NCBI GenBank assembly: GCA_035461765.1
Contig: DATHUY010000160.1
Location: forward strand, 62,001-126,000
Origin: Longimicrobiales bacterium
GTDB lineage: Bacteria; Gemmatimonadota; Gemmatimonadetes; Longimicrobiales; RSA9
Reading direction: 5' to 3'
DNA length: 64,000 nt
The notes beneath the pieces were generated by a model. The model was not told the origin of the DNA. It saw nothing but the letters and a program-made list of their open reading frames with translations, and did no database searches. The translations under genes and the position numbers were made by a program. Below, piece by piece: positions 7,862 to 17,111 of the stretch. Within the stretch, counting starts at the first letter, position 1; each line of letters starts with the position of its first letter.

Positions 7862-8504
7862 TTTTCCTCCTACGCGGGGATAAAAGGGCTGTGAGGACGC
7901 AGCACGACGCGCCTCCGACTGCGGGATGCGGTCCGTGTTACGCCCCTGGTACTCAGGTGGCAATTCTCCGGCCATAGGCCGCCGGGCACATTACCGGATG
8001 GTCAAGTCACCGCGATCGAGCTTAGAATACAGTGCTGACAACAATTCTGGGGCGATTTCGCAGCATTCCGGGCCACGTAAGTGAAACGTCTGGGGTTGCT
8101 GCAGTTGCCACGTCTGTTGCGCGTGAGCCACAAAGGAGTCGTCGTGCTGAGGAGCTGATCGCACCCTGCGCGAGCCAAGATCGTCAGTCTTACGTCCGGA
8201 CATCCGAAACGATCCGGCCATCCACCGTGTACCGGACCGCTCGACGAGTGGGTCCCTCCGATCGTCGAGATCTGAGAAACTGTCTCGTGCGTCGTGCCGC
8301 ACGCAAGCTTCGACGCGGCCGCCATGACGCGGCCTCGTGGCGCAGGTTGCCGTGGTCCAGGGGCACCGGCATCTTGTCACCCGCGCCGGGATATGCATCA
8401 GGACGCCGCGAAGGCCATTTGAAATTGCCGTCCCCGCCAACCAGGGGCGCGCGGGATCGCAGCCTCGGCGCAACGCCCTACCGCTTATCGCACGAATCGG
8501 AGTC
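7862..8504. other. Intergenic region between divergent lasso and Wzi-like genes
   Basis: About 640 bp separate the divergent lasso precursor and the Wzi-like gene. Apart from the candidate lasso promoter I see no convincing gene. Open frames here lack a ribosome site and recognisable domains, and no RNA gene is apparent. Confidence 0.5.
7935..7963 (-). promoter_or_regulatory. Candidate promoter of the lasso operon
   Basis: On the minus strand TTGCCA (7963-7958) is followed after 17 bp by TAACAC (7940-7935), about 74 bp before the precursor ATG. The -35 matches five of six consensus bases and the -10 only three, so this is a weak prediction. Confidence 0.3.
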
Positions 8505-9974
8505 ATGCGACGTCTTCTGACGACCGTCCTCGCCTGCGCCGCGCTCGCGCCGGCAGGCCACCTCCTCGCGCAGTCGCGTGCGACGCCGTTCGTTCCGGCG
8601 GACCACTGGTCCGCGTACGCGGTCGATCACCTGCATGCCCTCGGGCTGGCACCCGCCGGGACAGTCCGCGGCGAGCGCTCCCGCACGGTCGCCGAAGTTC
8701 AGGCTGTGTTCCGCAACGCGGCCGAACGTCATGATGTTGCGCGCGACTACCTGCGTCGTTTCGACGCCGAGTTCGGCAGCGACTCGCCGGGTGGCATCAT
8801 GCTGACACACGCGAGCGTCGCGGCCGGAGCCGGCACGCGCGAAGGCGATGTCGCGCACGGCACATACAGCACGTGGGGCGAGGAGAACTGGACGGGTGCC
8901 CTGGCGCGCGAGGACCGCTCGACGGCGACGGGCCGCGGTGCGCTGCTGGTCGCACTCGGCGAATACCTGGCAGCGGGCGCGGTAGCATCGGGCGGGCCGC
9001 TCCGCACGGCGGTCGACGAGTTGTACGGCGTGGCGCGGATCGGCGATGTGGCGCTCTGGGGCGGACGCCGCATGCAGGGGTACGGTCCGGGCACGAGTGG
9101 TATGGTCATGAGCGGGGGCGTTCCGGTGGATGGCGCCGGCATCCGCGTCGAGCCCTTCCGACTGCCGTGGCTGTTCCGTCACCTGGGTCCCGTGCGCGGC
9201 GACATCACGGTCGCACTGCCGGACGCGAACGGTCCGGTCGAGCGGCCGTACTTCATACTGACGCGAGGCTCCATCGAGCCGCACCCCCGTGTGGGATTCG
9301 GCGTGACCCGCGGCGGGATGATCGGCGCGGTCGACGAGCACGTGAGCGTAGGCGATGTGCTGCTGTTCCTCGCCGGCGCCCATACCGACGGCAGCGAATA
9401 CGACAATCAGGTCGCGGCCGTCGATGCGTGGTTCCGCCCACCCACGGGATCGCTGCCCCTGCTGCTCTACGTCGAGTGGGGCGCGGAGGACAGCGCGGGC
9501 AGCTGGTGGGACGTTCCCGGCATCATCGCCGGTGCAGAGCTCGCGGCGGTGCCGGGTCTGCCGTGGCTGTCGGTCGTGGCGGAGCGCACGAGTTTCGAGG
9601 GATCCAACTCCGGCAACCCCCCGTGGTACCGTCACCCGATCGGCTTCCACGACGGCTGGAGCATGCGCGGCGAGCTGCTCGGCCATCCGCTCGGCGGCCA
9701 CGGACGCGAGTGGCTCGTGCAGTCGCGGGCCAATCTCATGGACGGCCGCCTCCAGCTCATGGCGCGTGGATTCCGCCGCACGCGCCTCGCCGAAAACGTC
9801 TATGCGCCCGAGCGAGCCGGCCGCAGCACCGGCCTCGCGGCCGGCGGTGATCTTCAGCTGCGCCCGGGTCTCGCTCTCCAGGTGGCGGGCTCGACCGAGA
9901 GCGGCAGCGGCTGGCGCATGACCGTCGTCTCCGGCGCACTCCAGGTCTATCTGCCGCAGATGGGTCAGCGATGA
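8505..9974 (+). CDS. Wzi-like outer-membrane capsule-assembly protein
   Basis: A 489-residue exported protein. The first 23 residues (MRRLLTTVLACAALAP and on, ending LLAQ) form a signal peptide. The remainder alternates short beta-strand-like stretches with a final aromatic/hydrophobic strand (ALQVYLPQM), as expected for an outer-membrane barrel. The ALWGGRRMQGYGPG region and the strands after it resemble the Wzi capsule-assembly family, which binds capsular polysaccharide at the cell surface. The assignment rests on overall pattern only. The ATG at 8505 is chosen because CGGAG precedes it and the signal peptide starts there. Its role could link to the surface glycan made by the 27-40 kb operon. 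Confidence 0.55.
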   Translation: MRRLLTTVLACAALAPAGHLLAQSRATPFVPADHWSAYAVDHLHALGLAPAGTVRGERSRTVAEVQAVFRNAAERHDVARDYLRRFDAEFGSDSPGGIMLTHASVAAGAGTREGDVAHGTYSTWGEENWTGALAREDRSTATGRGALLVALGEYLAAGAVASGGPLRTAVDELYGVARIGDVALWGGRRMQGYGPGTSGMVMSGGVPVDGAGIRVEPFRLPWLFRHLGPVRGDITVALPDANGPVERPYFILTRGSIEPHPRVGFGVTRGGMIGAVDEHVSVGDVLLFLAGAHTDGSEYDNQVAAVDAWFRPPTGSLPLLLYVEWGAEDSAGSWWDVPGIIAGAELAAVPGLPWLSVVAERTSFEGSNSGNPPWYRHPIGFHDGWSMRGELLGHPLGGHGREWLVQSRANLMDGRLQLMARGFRRTRLAENVYAPERAGRSTGLAAGGDLQLRPGLALQVAGSTESGSGWRMTVVSGALQVYLPQMGQR

Positions 9975-9997
9975 GCCCGGCGAGCCGACAAGCCTGT

Positions 9998-10673
9998 TCA
10001 GGGCAACGGCCGGAAAGGCGTCATCTGCTGGCTGACGATCTGCCATTCTCCGCCCAGCTTTTCTGTCACCCATGTGATGCGACCGCGCAGAACGCTCACC
10101 GTCGCAACCTCAGGAGCGCTGCTCGAGTATGCCGGCGCGTTCCGAATGGGGTTTCCCTCTTCATCGTGTGCTTCGACCGTCAGCTGGAGCGTCTGCCCCG
10201 GCTCGGCGATGAGAACCGCCTCGGTCGGATGGACCGACAACGACTCAATCGCGGGAACTGCGGTGAGGCTCACCACCACCGCGACCGATGCCTTCCGGGT
10301 GACACCGGCGTCGGTTACAGCCACCCTGACCCTGGTCGCACCCGGGGAGAGCGCTGTCACGACGCCGCTGCTGCTGACGGTGGCTGTCGCCGGCGAGTCG
10401 CTGGAGTATGCCGGCTCGCCCCGTATCTACGGCCCTGCCGTTCCCGTCGTAGGCCTCGATCTCCAGTTGAACAAACGGGTTCGACTCGCTGAGCGAGACG
10501 AGCCAGTGGGACGGCCTGACCGTGAGCACAGCCATCGGCGCTGCCTCGGCCGGCGGCTCCGAGGTGCTGTCCCCCGTGCACCCCATGGCGAGCCCGGCGT
10601 AGAGCAACAGCTGGACGCTGCGCGAGCATCCGACCACCGACTGCCGCCCGGAGGCTCCGGGGGCCGGGTTCAA
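9998..10673 (-). pseudogene. Frameshifted Ig-like (BIG2-type) lipoprotein with an NTF2-like tail
   Basis: Two minus-strand frames join into one protein of about 225 residues. The upstream part (from 10673) has a lipoprotein signal ending LAMGC and the start of an Ig-like repeat (PMAVLTVRPSHWLVS). The frame breaks in the run of four C at 10419-10422. Removing one base there restores GEPAYSSDSPATATVSSSG, and the other frame carries on with a second Ig-like repeat. The last 30 residues (RGRITWVTEKLGGEWQIVSQ) look instead like the end strand of an NTF2/SnoaL fold, as if two genes were fused by deletion. It is either a real pseudogene or a sequencing error in the homopolymer. Confidence 0.6.
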
Positions 10674-10758
10674 GCGGGAAGGAGTCCGGCCTCAATGAGC
10701 CGCGCCGCCGCGTCGAGCAGAGCGCGGCGGGTGCGATTGCGCTGTTTCGGACGGCCCC

Positions 10759-11067
10759 TTGACGACTCCATGGGGTCGCGCGGCCTATGTCGCCGTGCAT
10801 GAGCGGATATTCGCCGGGATCTATGCAGGAAGCCGGCTGGAAGCTCAGGTGGAGCGGATCGCTTTTGCGGGGTCCGGGGTTGCGATCGCCGAGCTGTTGC
10901 TGCGGCTTACCGGCGCTCGGGGAATGCCGCCGGGCGTTGTCGCCGATGAAACCGGGACACTTCGAACGCGCCTGCTCGAGGTCTTTGAACACCAGGCCGA
11001 TGGCACCTGGGTGCTCGTGGCCTGTCACAACACGGCAGTCGCGGCGGACGGTCCGAAAGCGAGTTGA
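10759..11067 (+). pseudogene. NTF2-like (SgcJ/EcaC-type) fragment lacking its N-terminal helices
   Basis: The 102 residues from a TTG at 10759 match the C-terminal two thirds of an NTF2-like fold. They show AAYVAVHERIFAGIYAGSRL, then strands ending LLEVFEHQADGTWVLVACHN, the usual final strand pattern of this family. The N-terminal helices are missing. The same frame can be followed back only to a TGA at 10696, through weakly similar residues, and no ribosome site is seen. I read it as a remnant. The neighbouring Ig-like gene ends in an NTF2-like strand too, which suggests past rearrangement of this spot. Confidence 0.4.
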
Positions 11068-11218
11068 AGCGCCCCGGTCGTCCACGCACGGCCGCATCAC
11101 CCGATTAGCATACAATCGATCTCCGCCCTATCTTCCGGTCAGGGCGCATCCCGTCGAACCCCTGCATGTGATTCTGACGAAGTTGCGGTGCCTCTCCCCA
11201 TTTCAATCAGGAGCCATC

Positions 11219-14218
11219 ATGAAATCGTGGCGACTCTCCCTCCTCGTACTGCTGATGCTGGTGCCGGGCGACGTCTGGTCACAGCAGGCCACGCGGACCG
11301 AACCGGTCACTGCCCTGCGCGACAACGCGCCCGGCGTGCACGCATTCACGGGCGCGCGCATCGTCGTGTCACCCGGCCGTGTGCTGGACAACGCAACGCT
11401 CGTGGTGCGGAACGGCGTGATCGAGGCGGTCGGCACGGGTGTCGAAGTTCCTGCGGATGCGCGCGTGTGGTCGATGGCGGGCCGTACACTCTACGCCGGC
11501 TTCATCGACGCGCACGGGGATCTCGAGATCGATGCGGCGCCGCCGGAAGGCGAACGGGATCCCGGGCCCGTCCACTGGAACCCGCAGGTGCGCGCGGACT
11601 TCAGCGCGGCAGGCGACTTCCGCGATGATGCGGACCGTCGTTCGGCGCTGCGCTCGCAGGGATTCACGACGGCGCACGCAGTGCCGCGGCTCGGCATCTT
11701 CCGCGGCCGGACCGCGGTGGTGAGTCTGGGCGATGGGCCGGCGCGCGAGCGGGTGCTGCGTCCGGCCGTCGGGCATTCGCTGTCGCTGAGCGGAAGCAGG
11801 GAGCTCGGAGGCAGTTACCCGAACTCGCCGATGGGCGCGATTGCGCTCGTGCGGCAGACGCTGCTCGACGCGGACTGGTACATCCGTGTGTGGGACACGT
11901 ACCGTCGTGCGCCCCGCGGGCTTCAGCCGCCGGAGACGAACGCTGCGCTCGCGTCGCTCGATGGCGTGGTGCAGCGGGATGAGCCGCTGATCGTCGAGAC
12001 GCGGTCTGAAGAGGAGATCCTGCGCGCGCGTGCGATCGCCGAGGAGTTTCCGGTGACGCTGTGGCTGCGCGGGAGCGGCGAGGAATACAGGATCCTGGAT
12101 GTCCTCGCCCGGATGACCGTGCCGCTCGTGCTGCCGCTCGACTTCCCCGATGCCCCGGACGTCGAGAGTCCGGAAGAGGCGCTGGACGCGGATCTCGATG
12201 AGCTGCGGCACTGGTACCTGGCACCGGAGAACCCGGGGCGTGTAGCCGCCGCGGGCGTGCAGTTCGCGCTGACAGCGGATGCCCTCGACGACGTCGATGA
12301 CTTCCTCCCGAACCTGCGCACAGCCGTCGAGCGCGGACTGTCGCGCGATGCGGCGCTGGCGTCGCTCACCGTTACTCCCGCGCGCATGCTGGACATCGCG
12401 TCCACACACGGCACGCTCGAGGCCGGCAAGCTGGCGAACATAGTCATCACGAACGGCGACCTCTTCGATGACGACACTGAGGTCCGGGATGTGTGGGTCC
12501 AGGGCGAGCGGTACGTGATCAACCCGGATCCCGCGGTCGACCCGCGCGGCGAGTGGATCATCGCGTCGTCGGACGACGCCCGTCTGAACGGGCGTCTCAC
12601 GGTGACCGGAACACCAACCCGTCTGCGCGGCACTGTGACGCTGAACGGCCAGCCCGAAGTGACGCTGTCGGAGGTCGATGCCGGTACCGAGGCCGGCCGG
12701 CTCCACGTGGCGTTCCCCGGCCGCGCCATCGGCGAGACCGGTATCGTGCGGCTGTCCGGATCCATTTCCGGCGACGAAGCGTACGGCTGGAGCGCACTAC
12801 CGGACGGCACCAACCGGAGCTGGCGTGCGGAACGCACGGAGCGCGCGATCGTCGCGGACAACTCCAATGGCGGTGACGACAATGGCAATGGCAACGGCGC
12901 AGGCGGTCACGCGCCCGCGCTCGTGCTCGCCGATATCCGGCCTGCCGTGGCCTTCGGCCGTGAGCGGCTCCCGGAACAGCCTGAGCACGTGCTCGTCCGC
13001 AATGCGACGGTGTGGACGCAGGGCCCGCAGGGTCGGATCGACAATGCCGACCTGCTGGTGACGCGCGGCAAGGTGACGCGTGTCGGCCGCGGCCTGGATG
13101 CGCCAGCCGGCGCAACGATCGTCGATGCGACGGGCAAGCACGTGACGCCCGGGCTGATTGACGCGCACGTGCACACCAGCACGTCGGGCACGAACGAGAG
13201 CGGCTTCGCGATCGTGCCGGAAGTGCGCATGGGTGACGTCGTGACGCACAACAGCATCGACATGTATCACCAGCTCGCGGGCGGTCTGACGCTCGGGCAC
13301 GTGATGCACGGCTCCGCCAATCCGATCGGCGGACAGAATGTGTTCCTGAAGATGCGCTGGGGCGCGCTGCCCGATCAGCTGAAGCTCGAGGACGCGCCGC
13401 GCACGGTGAAGTTCGCGCTCGGCGAGAACCCGAAGCGGCGGGAGGATCGCTATCCGGACACGCGCATGGGCACGCAGCAGATCATCCGCGATCATTTCAT
13501 GGCCGCGCGTGACTACGAGCGTGCGTGGCAGCGCTGGGAATCGGACCGGAAAGGCCTGCCCCCGCGGCGCGACCTGCGCATGGAAGCGCTGGTCGACATC
13601 CTGAACGAGGACCTGCGCGTGCAGTCGCACGGTTACCGCCAGGACGAGTTCCTCGCACTCGTCCGCCTCGCCGAGGAGTTCGACTTCAGCATCCAGGCCC
13701 TCCAGCATGCGGTCGAAGCGTACAAGATCGCGCCCGAGCTCGCGGCCAGCGGTGTCGCCGCAGTCGTGTGGAGCGACTGGTCGTCGTTCAAGGTCGAGGC
13801 TTACGACGGCACGCCGTACAACGCGAAGATCCTGCTGGACGCCGGCGTGCTCACGTCGCTGCACTCCGATGACGGTCAGATCTCGAGCCGCATGAACTGG
13901 GAAGCGGGCAAGATGCTGCGCACGGGCATCGGCGAGGAGGATGCGCTGTCGCTGGTGACGAATCGGACTGCTGCCGTGTTCGGCCTCGAGAATCGTGTGG
14001 GCTCGCTGCAGCCGGGCTTCGATGCAGACTTCGTCATCTGGAATGGCCACCCGCTCTCGCAGTTCACGCGCGCCGAACAGACGTGGATCGACGGCCGCAG
14101 GTATTTCGATCTGGCCGAGGACATGGCGGAGCGCGCGCGCGTGCAACGCGAACGTGCGCAGCTCATCCAGCTCATCCTCGGCGATGACGACGACAACGAG
14201 GCGGGGGGCTCACGATGA
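11219..14218 (+). CDS. Tandem amidohydrolase (two imidazolonepropionase-like modules)
   Basis: A 999-residue exported protein with a signal peptide at residues 1-22 (ends DVWSQ). Module 1 (about 30-450) has the amidohydrolase start pattern GARIVVSPGRVLDNATLVV but HGD (AGFIDAHGDLEID) in place of the metal-binding HxH. A beta domain and a low-complexity linker GGDDNGNGNGAGG (about 550) follow. Module 2 (about 580-990) has an intact GLIDAHVHTSTSG and a later LHSDDG, so only this half should bind metal. It could hydrolyse cyclic amides or dipeptides; the substrate is unknown. AGGAG precedes the ATG at 11219. The next amidohydrolase overlaps by four bases. Confidence 0.85.
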   Translation: MKSWRLSLLVLLMLVPGDVWSQQATRTEPVTALRDNAPGVHAFTGARIVVSPGRVLDNATLVVRNGVIEAVGTGVEVPADARVWSMAGRTLYAGFIDAHGDLEIDAAPPEGERDPGPVHWNPQVRADFSAAGDFRDDADRRSALRSQGFTTAHAVPRLGIFRGRTAVVSLGDGPARERVLRPAVGHSLSLSGSRELGGSYPNSPMGAIALVRQTLLDADWYIRVWDTYRRAPRGLQPPETNAALASLDGVVQRDEPLIVETRSEEEILRARAIAEEFPVTLWLRGSGEEYRILDVLARMTVPLVLPLDFPDAPDVESPEEALDADLDELRHWYLAPENPGRVAAAGVQFALTADALDDVDDFLPNLRTAVERGLSRDAALASLTVTPARMLDIASTHGTLEAGKLANIVITNGDLFDDDTEVRDVWVQGERYVINPDPAVDPRGEWIIASSDDARLNGRLTVTGTPTRLRGTVTLNGQPEVTLSEVDAGTEAGRLHVAFPGRAIGETGIVRLSGSISGDEAYGWSALPDGTNRSWRAERTERAIVADNSNGGDDNGNGNGAGGHAPALVLADIRPAVAFGRERLPEQPEHVLVRNATVWTQGPQGRIDNADLLVTRGKVTRVGRGLDAPAGATIVDATGKHVTPGLIDAHVHTSTSGTNESGFAIVPEVRMGDVVTHNSIDMYHQLAGGLTLGHVMHGSANPIGGQNVFLKMRWGALPDQLKLEDAPRTVKFALGENPKRREDRYPDTRMGTQQIIRDHFMAARDYERAWQRWESDRKGLPPRRDLRMEALVDILNEDLRVQSHGYRQDEFLALVRLAEEFDFSIQALQHAVEAYKIAPELAASGVAAVVWSDWSSFKVEAYDGTPYNAKILLDAGVLTSLHSDDGQISSRMNWEAGKMLRTGIGEEDALSLVTNRTAAVFGLENRVGSLQPGFDADFVIWNGHPLSQFTRAEQTWIDGRRYFDLAEDMAERARVQRERAQLIQLILGDDDDNEAGGSR

Positions 14219-15624
14219 TTACCGCCACCACGAGCGAGACCATGACAATGATCAACGAACGGACCGTTACCCCGCGTGTGCGACGCCGTACGCGCACCCG
14301 AGCGGCGTTCGCGCGCATCGCCGTGACCGTGTGCACGGCGGTCGCTGGATCCGCGGTGATCGCGGCGCCCGCGGCCGCTCAGGTGCCGGCCGCGCCGCAG
14401 AGCCAGCCGGTCGCTCTGACCGGCGGCACGATCCACACGGTGACGAACGGAGTCATCCAGAACGGCACGATCGTGTTCGAGAACGGCGTGATCACTGCCG
14501 TCGGAACTGATGTCGCGGTGCCGTCGAACGCGCGCCGCGTGGATGTATCCGGGAAGCACGTATACCCGGGCCTGATCGACGCGTACAGCGCGATGGGGCT
14601 CCAGGAGATCGGTGCCGTCGACGTGACGAGCGATACGAACGAGTTGGGTGATTTCAACCCGAACGTACGCGCCGAGGTCGCCGTCAATCCGGAGAGTCGG
14701 CACATCGGGACCGCACGCTCCAATGGCGTGCTCGTGACGCTGACCACGCCGGCCGGCGGTGTCGTCTCCGGTCTGTCGGCCGCTCTGATGCTGGACGGCT
14801 GGACATGGGAAACGATGACGCTGAAGAGCGGCGCTGCGCTCAACGTCAACTGGCCGAACCCGAACGCCGGTCAGAGCGGGAACGGGCGCGGCAGCAACAA
14901 CGACGACGGCCCGGATTACGCAGAGCAGATCCGCAGCCTGCGCGACATGTTCGCGACCGCGCGTGCCTACCGTGATGCCCAGGCGTCCGGCATGTCGCAC
15001 GACACCGACTCGCGCTGGGAGGCGATGGTTCCTGTCGTGAACGGTGACATCCCCGTCGTCGTTTCCGCGAACGACATTCAGCAGATCCAGGATGCCATCG
15101 CGTGGGCGGAGTCCGAGCGCGTGCGCCTCGTGCTGCGCGGCGCGGAGGATGCCCTGTACGTCGCCGACCATCTGGCCGCGAAGCGGATTCCGGTCCTGCT
15201 CACGTCCAGCATGGATGCACCGAACCGCGACTGGGAAGGATACGACGGCAATTACGGACTGGCCGCGCGCCTGCACGAGAAGGGCGTGATGTTCGCCATC
15301 ACCGGTGGTGCGAGCGCGCCGTACACCCACCGGCTGCCGTACGAAGCGGGCGTTGCCGTAGCGTTCGGCCTGCCCGTCGATGAGGCGCTCCGCGCCGTCA
15401 CGATCTACCCCGCCCGCATCATGGGCATCGATGATCGCGTCGGCTCGCTCGAGGTCGGACGCGACGCAACACTGCTCATCACCACAGGCAATCCGCTCGA
15501 CTTCCTCGCCAGTGTCGAGCAGGCGTACGTCCAGGGTCGCGAGATCGACATGATGGACATACACCGGCAGCTCTACGAGAAGTATTCCGAGAAGGTGCGA
15601 CAGGCGAAGGCGATCAACCCCTGA
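14215..15624 (+). CDS. Amidohydrolase-family protein without the HxH metal motif
   Basis: A 469-residue exported protein whose long N-terminus contains an Ala-rich signal segment (ending AAPAAAQ near residue 60). The family start pattern VALTGGTIHTVTNGVIQNGT is followed by GLIDAYSAMG, where the usual HxH is replaced by AYS. The family's C-terminal features (VGSLEVGRDATLLITTGNPLDF) are intact. It overlaps the preceding tandem enzyme by four bases (ATGA), so the two are translationally coupled. They may work as partners, with this one as a non-catalytic or divergent subunit. Later ATGs at 14239 or 14248 are possible starts. Confidence 0.8.
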   Translation: MITATTSETMTMINERTVTPRVRRRTRTRAAFARIAVTVCTAVAGSAVIAAPAAAQVPAAPQSQPVALTGGTIHTVTNGVIQNGTIVFENGVITAVGTDVAVPSNARRVDVSGKHVYPGLIDAYSAMGLQEIGAVDVTSDTNELGDFNPNVRAEVAVNPESRHIGTARSNGVLVTLTTPAGGVVSGLSAALMLDGWTWETMTLKSGAALNVNWPNPNAGQSGNGRGSNNDDGPDYAEQIRSLRDMFATARAYRDAQASGMSHDTDSRWEAMVPVVNGDIPVVVSANDIQQIQDAIAWAESERVRLVLRGAEDALYVADHLAAKRIPVLLTSSMDAPNRDWEGYDGNYGLAARLHEKGVMFAITGGASAPYTHRLPYEAGVAVAFGLPVDEALRAVTIYPARIMGIDDRVGSLEVGRDATLLITTGNPLDFLASVEQAYVQGREIDMMDIHRQLYEKYSEKVRQAKAINP

Positions 15625-15638
15625 AGTGCACTCTGCGA

Positions 15639-15665
15639 CCGCCCGGGGTCCCGCGCCCCGGGCGG
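15639..15665 (+). terminator. Terminator-like hairpin after the amidohydrolase genes
   Basis: A 10-bp perfect GC stem (CCGCCCGGGG with CCCCGGGCGG) around a 7-base loop, 15 bp after the stop codon. No T-run follows. Confidence 0.5.
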
Positions 15666-15748
15666 CTCGCAACCCACCGGCCTAATATCCCCGCCTCCTC
15701 GCGCGTCTCTACTGAATACGGTGCGATTTCTCCTCGAACCGGACCTCG

Positions 15749-17044
15749 GTGCGGATGACTGCACGGCACGGTGTGACGCTGACGTTCCTTCTCCTCACGG
15801 CCGCGGCCGTACCCGCCTTCCCACAGGAACCCACGGGGGCGGGGCCGCTGCGCGTTTTCCTCGACTGTAACCGATGCGACTTCGATTATCTGCGGCGCGA
15901 GATACGCTTCGTCGACTACGTGCGTGAGCCGGCGGACGCACAGCTCCACGTGCTCGTCACGTCACAGCAGACCGGGTCCGGCGGCGATCGCTTCACGGTC
16001 TTCTTCATCGGACAGCGGCAGTTCGCGGGTCGTGCGGATACGCTGCTCGTGACGACACAACAGGATGCGACGGACGATGAGGAGCGCGATGCGCTGACGC
16101 GTACGCTCGCACTCGGCCTCGTCCCGTTCGCCGCTCGCACGGACCTCGCCGGCGGACTCAGCGTTGGTTACGAGGGTGACACGTCTGACGAGCGCACGAC
16201 GGAGCCGGTACACGACCCGTGGAATCTCTGGGTGTTCAACACCCGACTCGGCACTACGCTGAGTGGCGAGGAGACGGAGCGGGAGATCCGTCTCGACGGC
16301 CGCCTGTCCGCCAGCCGGACCACCGACGCCCACAAGTTCGACTTCAGCGTCTCCGGCGATTACTCGCAGGAGGAGATCAGGGCGGATGACGTGGATGAAG
16401 AGGATATCACGATCGTGCGGCGCGATTACGAGGCCGAGGCGATCTCCGTGTGGAGTCTCGGCTCACACTGGTCGGCGGGGTTGTATGCGGAGGCATCCAG
16501 CTCGAGCCGCCTGAATCAGGACCTGTCGGTCGTATTCGCGCCCGCCATCGAATACAACCTGTATCCGTACGAGGAGTCGACGCGCCGGCAGATCCTGTTC
16601 ACCTATCACGTCGGGCCGGCCTATTACGATTACGAAGAGCTCACACTGTTCGGGGTCACGGAGGAGACGCTCGTGCAGCAGACGCTCGACATCTCCGCGG
16701 CGTTCCGCCAGCCGTGGGGCGAGATCTTCGGATCGGTCGAGGGATCGAACTACTTCCACGACTTCGCGCTTCACCGCCTCGAGCTGTTCACCGGCATCGA
16801 CGTGCGGCTCTTCCGCGGCTTCAGTCTGGAAGTGGACGCCAACGTGGCACGCATCAAGGACCAGATCTATATCCGCGCGGGCCGCCTCACCCCCGAGGAG
16901 ATCCTGCTCGGGCTGCGCGAGCGCGGTACCGACTACGAGTACGAGCTCGAGCTCGGCTTCAGCTACTCGTTCGGCTCCGTGTTCAACAACGTGGTGAACC
17001 CGCGGCTGCAGCTCGGCGGCGGTGGCGGCCGCCGCTTCCGCTGA
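15749..17044 (+). CDS. Exported beta-barrel protein of unknown function
   Basis: A 431-residue protein with a signal peptide (first ~25 residues, ending AFPQ). A soluble N-terminal part contains RVFLDCNRCDFDYLRREI. The C-terminal 280 residues are rich in alternating aromatic/hydrophobic strands with acidic turns, the pattern of an outer-membrane barrel. The pair Cys-x-x-Cys in DCNRCDFD could be a disulphide or metal site. I do not recognise a named family with confidence; DUF481-like barrels are the nearest impression. It stands alone between the amidohydrolase terminator and the convergent permease gene. Confidence 0.65.
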   Translation: MRMTARHGVTLTFLLLTAAAVPAFPQEPTGAGPLRVFLDCNRCDFDYLRREIRFVDYVREPADAQLHVLVTSQQTGSGGDRFTVFFIGQRQFAGRADTLLVTTQQDATDDEERDALTRTLALGLVPFAARTDLAGGLSVGYEGDTSDERTTEPVHDPWNLWVFNTRLGTTLSGEETEREIRLDGRLSASRTTDAHKFDFSVSGDYSQEEIRADDVDEEDITIVRRDYEAEAISVWSLGSHWSAGLYAEASSSSRLNQDLSVVFAPAIEYNLYPYEESTRRQILFTYHVGPAYYDYEELTLFGVTEETLVQQTLDISAAFRQPWGEIFGSVEGSNYFHDFALHRLELFTGIDVRLFRGFSLEVDANVARIKDQIYIRAGRLTPEEILLGLRERGTDYEYELELGFSYSFGSVFNNVVNPRLQLGGGGGRRFR

Positions 17045-17062
17045 GTCGGAACGCACGCCAGC

Positions 17063-17093
17063 GCGCCGTCCCCGTGGTCACGACAGACGGCGC
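17063..17093. terminator. Possible bidirectional terminator between convergent genes
   Basis: GCGCCGTC at 17063-17070 pairs with GACGGCGC at 17086-17093 in the 67-bp gap between two convergent genes. There is no clear T-run. Confidence 0.35.
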
Positions 17094-17111
17094 CGTGAGC
17101 TGCTCCCGGGC

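Noticed and set aside
7862-7975. Longer lasso precursor starting at 7975
   Set aside because: The extension is Arg/Pro-rich and lacks leader features, while the ATG at 7861 has an excellent ribosome site and the B1 recognition motif follows.
8478-10073. A 531-codon minus-strand frame opposite the Wzi-like gene
   Set aside because: Composition is non-coding-like, no ribosome site or domain is seen, and the plus-strand gene has a signal peptide and a good start.
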